A model generated the notes under the pieces. That model ran no database searches. It was not told the DNA's origin and saw nothing but the letters and a program-made list of their open reading frames with translations. Made by a program: the position numbers and the translations under genes. DNA of 38,640 nt from Pseudomonadota bacterium (GTDB taxonomy: Bacteria; Myxococcota_A; UBA9042), in the NCBI GenBank assembly GCA_005777155.1, contig SXNM01000392.1, positions 1 through 38,640 of the forward strand. Reading direction: 5' to 3'. Below, piece after piece: positions 33,147 to 38,640 of this stretch; position 1 is the stretch's first letter, and each line of letters opens with the position of its first letter.

Positions 33147-35600
33147 CTAGCGCACCGCGACCCACTTCTCGAGCTCGGCCTGCAGCGCCGGCTTGGCGGT
33201 GTCGCCGTAGCCGACCGAGCGGAAGCGGACGACGCCTTTGCGGTCGATGACGTAGCCTGTGGGCATGTTGGCGACGTCGAAGCGGCCGAGGATGAGGCTC
33301 TTCGGGTCGTAGTCGACCTCGTATTCGAGGGCGCCGAGGCCGGCGACGAAGCTGCGGCCCTCAGCGGGATCGGTGTCGACGCCGATAGCGATGATCTCAA
33401 AGCCTTTGTCGCCATAGCGCCGCTTGAACTCGTTGAGCTCGACCAGCTCGCGGCGGCACGGGCTGCACCAGCTGGCAAAGAAGGTGACGAACAGCACCTT
33501 GCCGCGCAGGTCGCGCAGGGTGCGCTTGCTGCCGTCGCGGCCGAGGAACTCGAAGTCTGGCGCGGGCTTGTCGACCAGGGGCGCCGGCTCGGCCTGGGCC
33601 ACGGCGCTGGCGCTGGCGTTGGCGACGTCGCGGTCGGCGCAACAGCGGAATCCGACGCCGGGGGCGTGGTGTCCGGGCCCGTAGCTGCGGTGGCCGCGGA
33701 CGCAGCTCGCCTTGTCGCCAGCGCGGTAGTCGCCGCCGGCGAGCTGGGCTTTGTCTTCTTGGAGTTCGATCCACTCTTCGACGTTGCCGGCGAGATCAAA
33801 CACGCCCTCGGTCGTGCGGCAGTTCGACAGGGCGCCGGTCTCCCGCGGCTTGCCATTGATGCGGTCGCCGTCGTCGTTGCAGTGGCCGGGCTCGTGGAAG
33901 TCCGCGTAAGGGAACTGGTTCCCCTCGACGTAGTCGTCGATGTAGTCGCCGTTGCCATCGTCATCGTGCGCCGGCTGGCCGGTGCAAGCCGACGCCCACT
34001 CGGCGCTGCCGCAGAGGCGCTTGCCGGCCTTCTCGCAGGCGCCCTTGGCCGCGTACCAGCTCGCGGTGGCCGGAACGACGCCAGCGAGCGAGAGCGCCCG
34101 GCCTTCGGCGTCGAGCGACGCCTCGTAGCGGTCGATGAAGCTGCGTTGGCCGCCTGGACCGGTCAGCGCGGCCATGCCGGCGGGCGGCACCTGCGACCAC
34201 GCCTGCGTGGCCTCACTGGGTGGCGCCACCTCGCCCGAGATCGGCACCTGGACCGGCGGCGGCGCCATGCCTGCTTTCTCCAGCTCGGTGTCGATCATCT
34301 TCGACAGCACCTCTTCGGGCAGCGCGCCAGACAGCATCAGGCCGTTGAGGAAGGTGCGCGGCGTCGCCTTGAGGCCGAGGTCGACGCCGGCCTCGTCGAT
34401 GCTGCGCTTGAGCGCGTCGCGCGCCGCCGGATCGCGCAGGCAGGCCTTGTAGGCGTCCATGTCGAGGCCGACGCCCTCGGCGTAGTGCCTGAGATCGCTT
34501 GACTCGAGTTTGTGCTGGTTCTTGAACATGATGTCATGCATCGGCCAGAACTTGCCCTGTCGGCGGGCGCACTCAGCGGCGAGCGAGGCGTTGCACGCCC
34601 ACTTGTGGCGGTTGTTTTGAATGTGGGCGTTGCAGAGCGTGTTCATCGGGAAGTGCTTGAACACAAAACGCACCTTGCCGTCATAGCGCCGCTTTAGCGT
34701 CTGCATGACGTAGAAGAGCTTCTTGCAGTAGCCGCACTGGAAGTCCGCGTACTCGATGATCGTCACTTTGGCGTCCGCCGGTCCGATGCTGGCGTCGTCG
34801 GGGTGCACCGGGATTTCAAACAGGGAGTCGCTGAGCTTGCGGGCCTTGGCGCCGGCAGCGACCGGCGGGCTCAGGGCGTCGCGCTGGGCGCTGGCGCCGG
34901 TGCCTGCCGCGCTCGCCTCGGCCGCCAACTTGGCGCGGGCGACGTCGGCGGCGGCCATGGCCTGGTCGGCGGCCTTCAGCTGCACGGCGAGGAGCTCGCG
35001 GCGGGTGCCATCGGCGAGCTGCCACGTCACGCCGACGCTCACGAGGCCGATGGCGACGGCCAGCAGCGTCGGCGCGATGAGGCGGAAGGGCTCGCCCTTG
35101 CGCTGACGTAGGCCGAGGTGACTGGCGGCGAGCGTCACGGCTGCGGCCACGTCCATGGTCAGGCAGAACAGGCAGTACGTGCGCTCGATGGCCACCATGA
35201 CGTAGAAGAGCAGCAGGCCGTAGCCAAGGGCCAGCGCCGCGCCGAAGCGCAGCAGGTGCAGGGCGCCGACCGCGTGGGCGCTGCGGCCGAGCGCCTGCAC
35301 CGCCAAGGCGGCGAAGGCGATCCAGGTCGGGATGGCGAACACCGTAATCGGCGTGTCGAAGAGCTTGCCCCAGCTGGAGGTGGTGATCTTGTCGCAGTCG
35401 AAGGTCTCGTTGATGGAGCAGACCGAGTCGACCACCTCGGCGCCATAGGTCTTGCGCAGGTAGATGTGCAGCAGGTAGCCGGCGGCCGTGATGGCGACGG
35501 CGGCAGCGGCCAAAATCGCGAACACCGGCGCGCGGCTGGGCGTCGACGCCTTGTCGGGCGCGGCTGGCGCACCAAGTTCGCTCTGAGGCTTGGACTCCAT
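33147..35600 (-). CDS. Four-domain redox fusion: VKOR - DsbA - FGE-like - TlpA thioredoxin
   Basis: An 817-residue membrane protein. Residues 20-200 are a five-helix VKOR domain with both Cys pairs (C61/C69; CLFC at 143-146), which passes electrons to quinone. Residues 255-445 are a DsbA-like domain with CGYC (289-292) and cis-Pro motif TP (413-414), plus extra Cys in the helical insert. Residues about 475-655 resemble formylglycine-generating enzyme/sulfatase-modifying factor (DLAGNVEEW, VGFRCC) with eight Cys. Residues 670-817 are a TlpA/ResA thioredoxin with WCSPC (711-715) and cis-Pro780. Five helices would put the soluble domains in the periplasm. The start has AGGAGGG at good spacing. 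VKOR-DsbA fusions are known; I know of no family with all four parts. Confidence 0.92.
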   Translation of the reverse strand: MESKPQSELGAPAAPDKASTPSRAPVFAILAAAAVAITAAGYLLHIYLRKTYGAEVVDSVCSINETFDCDKITTSSWGKLFDTPITVFAIPTWIAFAALAVQALGRSAHAVGALHLLRFGAALALGYGLLLFYVMVAIERTYCLFCLTMDVAAAVTLAASHLGLRQRKGEPFRLIAPTLLAVAIGLVSVGVTWQLADGTRRELLAVQLKAADQAMAAADVARAKLAAEASAAGTGASAQRDALSPPVAAGAKARKLSDSLFEIPVHPDDASIGPADAKVTIIEYADFQCGYCKKLFYVMQTLKRRYDGKVRFVFKHFPMNTLCNAHIQNNRHKWACNASLAAECARRQGKFWPMHDIMFKNQHKLESSDLRHYAEGVGLDMDAYKACLRDPAARDALKRSIDEAGVDLGLKATPRTFLNGLMLSGALPEEVLSKMIDTELEKAGMAPPPVQVPISGEVAPPSEATQAWSQVPPAGMAALTGPGGQRSFIDRYEASLDAEGRALSLAGVVPATASWYAAKGACEKAGKRLCGSAEWASACTGQPAHDDDGNGDYIDDYVEGNQFPYADFHEPGHCNDDGDRINGKPRETGALSNCRTTEGVFDLAGNVEEWIELQEDKAQLAGGDYRAGDKASCVRGHRSYGPGHHAPGVGFRCCADRDVANASASAVAQAEPAPLVDKPAPDFEFLGRDGSKRTLRDLRGKVLFVTFFASWCSPCRRELVELNEFKRRYGDKGFEIIAIGVDTDPAEGRSFVAGLGALEYEVDYDPKSLILGRFDVANMPTGYVIDRKGVVRFRSVGYGDTAKPALQAELEKWVAVR

Positions 35601-35943
35601 CGATCCCTCCTAAACTCCAGCGCGCCATCCCTGGCCCGGCGGAGCATGTCGCGACGGGCCTGCTTCTGCAAAGTAGGCGCAGCGCCCCTGCTCTGCAGGG
35701 ATTGGATCATCGCCTGCGTCCGAGTTGTTCGGGAGCGCAGTCGTCTGCCGCGGCCCGGACTCGACCGCGGCGATGTGCGCTGCTTGGTTCGCTTCGACGC
35801 CCGACCCGCGTCGGAGCCTCGACGCGACGACGCCTGGGCTTGGCAACACGCCGAGGTCGATCGAGATTCCAAGGCCGCCGCGGCTGGCCCGCCGCGGCAA
35901 GGTGCGCGCGGCGATGACGAGCCAAGGGCGGCGCGCAAGATCG
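35601..35943. other. Intergenic region, no gene recognised
   Basis: This is the only stretch over 300 bases without a gene. It lies between the amidohydrolase-like gene and the VKOR fusion, both on the minus strand, and should hold the fusion's promoter, although no convincing hexamer pair is visible. Short open frames on both strands are Arg-rich and look like GC artefacts. No tRNA, hairpin terminator or repeat was recognised. Confidence 0.6.
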
Positions 35944-37251
35944 TCAGCGCTGTCGAGGCTCGAGCTCCAGCTGGCCGCCGACGGCGACCCCGGCGATCTG
36001 GCCGTCCAGCCCGAGCAGGTCGCCACGGGCCAGCACGAAGAGCGGCGGCTTGCCGGCGCGCACGCCGAGGCGATCGGCGAGCCCAAAGAGCCCGGCGGGC
36101 ACGGTCGAGATCGCCGCCAACGCCGCCGGTGCCGACATCCCGAGGCCGACGAGCGCCCCGGCCTCCCCGCGCAGGTTGCGCAGCTCGTGGGTCCGACCAC
36201 TGGCGATGGCGACCTGGACGCCGGCGCGCTGCAGGATGAGCGCCGCATCGTCGCGGGCACGGGCGGTCTCGAAGCGGTAAGGCTTGGCGCGACCGGGAGA
36301 CAGCACGACCGGCACCCGGGCGGCGGCGAGCTCGGCCGCCACCAACCACGCCTCGGCGCCGCCGAGGACGATCAGGCGCAGGCCAAAGAGGCGCCGCAGC
36401 TCAAGCGCCGCCGCGATGTCCTCTGCCCGGTGCGCCTGGACCACCAGCGGCTGGCGGCCACCGACGACCTCGGCCAGGGCCAGCAGCGCCTCGCGATCGC
36501 TCGATCGCTCGAGGCCCCGCGGCACGGCCTCACGGGCGTCGCCGGCCGACAGCTCGGCGGCGGCGCGCAACCGGGCGCGCAGCATGGCGATCTGGCCTGA
36601 CCGCGCGCCAACCAGCGGCCGATCGTCGCGGCGGCCGGCGTCGCCCAAGCGGACGAAGACGCCGGCCGACTCGATGAGGGTGGCCGCCGCGGCGCCCGGC
36701 CCCGCCGTGCGAAACGCCACCGCCGTGCCCGCCACCAGCGCGCCGCCTTGGGGCGCTGTCACGGCCACCAACACACCGCCCCAGCGCGCCGCGGCGACCA
36801 CCGCCGAGTCCACGGCGAGGCCGTCGCGGGCGCGGACGTGGGCCAAGTTCTCGGCGTGGCCGGCGACGCCGTCGTGGCTGTGCGGCTCGAGGCTGACCTC
36901 GACGAGGCCGAGCTCGCTGCCGACCTCGACCAAGCCTGGCAGGAGCCTTGCGCCTTGTGCGTCGTGCACCGGGATCCCAGGCGGTAGCGCACAGACGCCG
37001 ACGCAGCGCACGACGCCGCCCTCGATGACCACGGAGGCGTCGTCGAGGGCCTTGCCGTCCGCCGTGGCCGAGGCGTCGACCGTGACGTGGGTCAGCGCCC
37101 AGCGCTCGCGGAGCACCTTCGCCGGGCCGCCAGTGGGCCGGGCGCCCGCCGCAACGCCAGCGCAAGCGAGGCCGCAGCATAGCGCCAGCCAGCCAGCGCC
37201 TCGTGCCCGGCGGCGCGTCGCGGCGAGGAGCGTCAGAGTCCGCAGCCGCAT
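35944..37251 (-). CDS. Exported amidohydrolase-like protein lacking metal ligands (probable pseudoenzyme)
   Basis: A 435-residue protein with an N-terminal signal-like region ([25 protein letters not shown]). It has the overall amidohydrolase pattern (beta-sandwich strand, [11 protein letters not shown] in place of PGxIDxHxHLG, later [23 protein letters not shown]) but the HxH pair is replaced (VEVGSELG at 108-115) and the late Asp motif is IASGRTHE. Catalysis of the usual metal type is therefore unlikely. Its start overlaps the upstream amidohydrolase by 19 bases, with GGGGGAAG before the ATG, so the two are coupled and may form a complex. It could be a structural partner or an ordinary decayed paralogue; the intact, long frame favours a retained function. 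Confidence 0.75.
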   Translation of the reverse strand: MRLRTLTLLAATRRRARGAGWLALCCGLACAGVAAGARPTGGPAKVLRERWALTHVTVDASATADGKALDDASVVIEGGVVRCVGVCALPPGIPVHDAQGARLLPGLVEVGSELGLVEVSLEPHSHDGVAGHAENLAHVRARDGLAVDSAVVAAARWGGVLVAVTAPQGGALVAGTAVAFRTAGPGAAAATLIESAGVFVRLGDAGRRDDRPLVGARSGQIAMLRARLRAAAELSAGDAREAVPRGLERSSDREALLALAEVVGGRQPLVVQAHRAEDIAAALELRRLFGLRLIVLGGAEAWLVAAELAAARVPVVLSPGRAKPYRFETARARDDAALILQRAGVQVAIASGRTHELRNLRGEAGALVGLGMSAPAALAAISTVPAGLFGLADRLGVRAGKPPLFVLARGDLLGLDGQIAGVAVGGQLELEPRQR

Positions 37252-38640
37252 GGGCTTCCCCCCTCGGCGCGTGGCGGGCCGGCATAGGCCTGTTGGTGGT
37301 TGCGGCTAGGCTCGACCCAGACGGCGCCGTCGACGACGACGTGGCTGGGACGGACGGCGACGGTAGTCAGCGGCGGCGCCGGCCAGATGGCGACGTCTGC
37401 CTGTTTGCCGACCTCAAGGCTGCCGATGCGGGCGCCGAGCCCCATGAGCTGCGCTGGCACTCGGGTCACGGCCGCCAGGGCCGCCTGCGCCGGCAGCCCG
37501 TGGTGGTGCGACTTGGCGGCCTCGAACATCAGGTCGCGGGCGTCCAAGACCGGATGATCGCTCTTGATCGCCACCTCCACGCCGGCGGCTGCCAAGATCG
37601 CCGGTGCGCGCACGCTGGCGTCCTGGGCCTCCATCTTGAAGCCCCAGAGATCGGCGAAGGTGGCGACGCCGATTTCCCGAGCCTGCAGCAGCTTCGGCAC
37701 CTTCCACGCCTCCAGCGCGTGGTGGATGGCGGCCACCGGGACGCCGAACTCGGCAGTCACCCGCAACAGCGTCTCGATGTCGTGGACCTCATAGCAGTGG
37801 ACGTGCAGCCGGACCTCGCCGCGCAGCAGCGCCACCAGGGTGTCGAGGGCGCGATCTCCGGCACCTGGGCCTGTGGCGCTGGCGTCGGCAGGGCTGGCGC
37901 CGGGCATCGACCGCTGCAGCTGCGCGCGCGCCGCGGCGAAGCGCTCACGCATCAACCAGGCGTGGCCCATGCGCGTGCTCGGCAGCCGGCCCTTGCCGCC
38001 GTGGTTGCGCTTGGGGTTCTCGCCCATCGCCATTTTCATCTGCAGTGGCGCGTCAGCGATGACCATGTCGGCGACGGTGGCGCCGCGCAGCTTGACCGGC
38101 ACGCCGAGCCCACCCATCACGTTGCCGCTGCCGGGCAGGACCAGGGCGGTCGTCACGCCGCCGGCCAGGGCGCGGGCGATGGCGGGATCTTCGGGGTCAA
38201 AGGCGTCGATGGCCCGCACCATCGGCGTCAGCGGCTGCGCCATCTCGTTGCCGTCTTGGCTGGCGATGCTGGACGGCGCGGCGTAGACGCCGAGGTGGGA
38301 GTGCAGATCGACAAGGCCCGGTGTGACGACCATGCCGCCGGCGTCGATGGTCAGCGACCCAGCGGGCGCGGCGAGGCCCTTGCCGATGGCGGCGATGCGG
38401 CCATCGACGATGAGCAGGTCGTGGTCTGGCAAGACGCGGCCAGCGGCGTCGGCGGTCCAGAGCGTGGCGGCGCGGATCAAGATCGACGGCCGCTCGGTCT
38501 GGCCCGGCGGCAGGGGCCCGAGGCTGCGGGCCGCAGCGGCGGCGACCGGCAGCGGCGGGGCTGGCGGCGGCGCGCTCGTCGGTTGGACCTGGACCGCTTG
38601 TTGGGGCCCAGCGCAGGCGGCGATCGGCCAGAACAGCACG
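37233..38640 (-). CDS. Exported amidohydrolase, probably lipoprotein (5' end at window edge)
   Basis: At least 468 residues of an imidazolonepropionase-like amidohydrolase. Metal motifs are intact: [12 protein letters not shown] with H113 and H115, [19 protein letters not shown], and a late [12 protein letters not shown] with the catalytic Asp. The visible N-terminus ([11 protein letters not shown]) ends a lipoprotein-like signal with lipobox AAC, but the positively charged start is missing, so the true start is probably just beyond base 38640. A Pro/Ala linker follows before the enzyme domain. The substrate is unknown; relatives act on cyclic amides, dipeptides or similar. It precedes and overlaps the degenerate paralogue. 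Confidence 0.85.
   Translation of the reverse strand, partial: VLFWPIAACAGPQQAVQVQPTSAPPPAPPLPVAAAAARSLGPLPPGQTERPSILIRAATLWTADAAGRVLPDHDLLIVDGRIAAIGKGLAAPAGSLTIDAGGMVVTPGLVDLHSHLGVYAAPSSIASQDGNEMAQPLTPMVRAIDAFDPEDPAIARALAGGVTTALVLPGSGNVMGGLGVPVKLRGATVADMVIADAPLQMKMAMGENPKRNHGGKGRLPSTRMGHAWLMRERFAAARAQLQRSMPGASPADASATGPGAGDRALDTLVALLRGEVRLHVHCYEVHDIETLLRVTAEFGVPVAAIHHALEAWKVPKLLQAREIGVATFADLWGFKMEAQDASVRAPAILAAAGVEVAIKSDHPVLDARDLMFEAAKSHHHGLPAQAALAAVTRVPAQLMGLGARIGSLEVGKQADVAIWPAPPLTTVAVRPSHVVVDGAVWVEPSRNHQQAYAGPPRAEGGSPCGCGL

Noticed and set aside
32693-33964. Minus-strand frame encoding repeated Ser-Arg-Val-Val across the 12-bp array
   Set aside because: It is a reading of the minisatellite fused to out-of-frame parts of the VKOR fusion gene, with no start signal and a composition typical of artefacts.
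35601-35943. Possible small gene or RNA in the intergenic region
   Set aside because: Short frames are Arg/Ala-rich in every reading, no start has a convincing ribosome site together with a plausible product, and no conserved RNA structure was recognised.

Overview
The window is about 70% GC, gene-dense and strictly bacterial. Several traits point to a myxobacterium-like member of the Myxococcota (former Deltaproteobacteria): large lipoproteins with CDDGNxCTxDxCD cysteine-rich repeats and Asp/Ala-rich tethers, a eukaryote-style Ser/Thr kinase, a TMTC-like O-mannosyltransferase, and many fused multidomain proteins. This placement is an inference from content; no rRNA or tRNA gene is present to confirm it. 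No phage, IS element, CRISPR array or other clear mobile element was seen, and the region reads as ordinary chromosome.

Layout. (1) 1-4207, minus strand: a cyanophycin operon made of isoaspartyl dipeptidase (iadA), an N-formylglutamate-amidohydrolase-like protein, cyanophycinase (cphB) and cyanophycin synthetase (cphA, running off the left edge). Together these can make the Asp-Arg storage polymer and break it down to free amino acids. (2) 4369-8271, plus strand: a Trk/Ktr potassium channel subunit with a long extra N-terminal membrane region, its RCK regulator, and a HAMP-containing membrane protein, in one operon. The two operons diverge from a short region holding an inverted pair of TTGACA elements. 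(3) 8364-13723, plus strand: two consecutive cysteine-rich lipoproteins; the first ends in what looks like a BPI/TULIP lipid-binding domain. (4) 13736-16561, minus strand: a cytosolic Ser/Thr kinase fused to SRPBCC, zinc-ribbon/DUF5939-like and degenerate nucleotidyl-cyclase domains. (5) 16759-18491: a membrane DCC-family thiol protein, then zinc-free versions of ribosomal proteins S14 and L31. (6) 18666-28046, minus strand: a radical SAM protein, a TMTC-like glycosyltransferase, a universal stress protein, and a 1940-residue lipoprotein with two six-repeat NHL propellers and two C-terminal beta domains. (7) 28309-33124: a five-domain S1 RNA-binding protein, a small lipoprotein, a UbiB/ABC1 kinase, and a 12-bp minisatellite that begins inside the ubiB stop region. 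(8) 33147-38640, minus strand: a four-part redox fusion (VKOR, DsbA, FGE-like, TlpA), then two amidohydrolase paralogues, one of which has lost its metal ligands.

A unifying theme is the cell envelope. Four lipoproteins with acidic tethers, three of them packed with cysteine-rich repeats, share the window with a complete periplasmic disulfide-forming machine on one polypeptide. The most unusual items are that VKOR-DsbA-FGE-TlpA fusion, the pseudo-cyclase kinase, the TULIP-like lipoprotein, and the cyanophycin operon carrying an unassigned N-formylglutamate-hydrolase-like enzyme.
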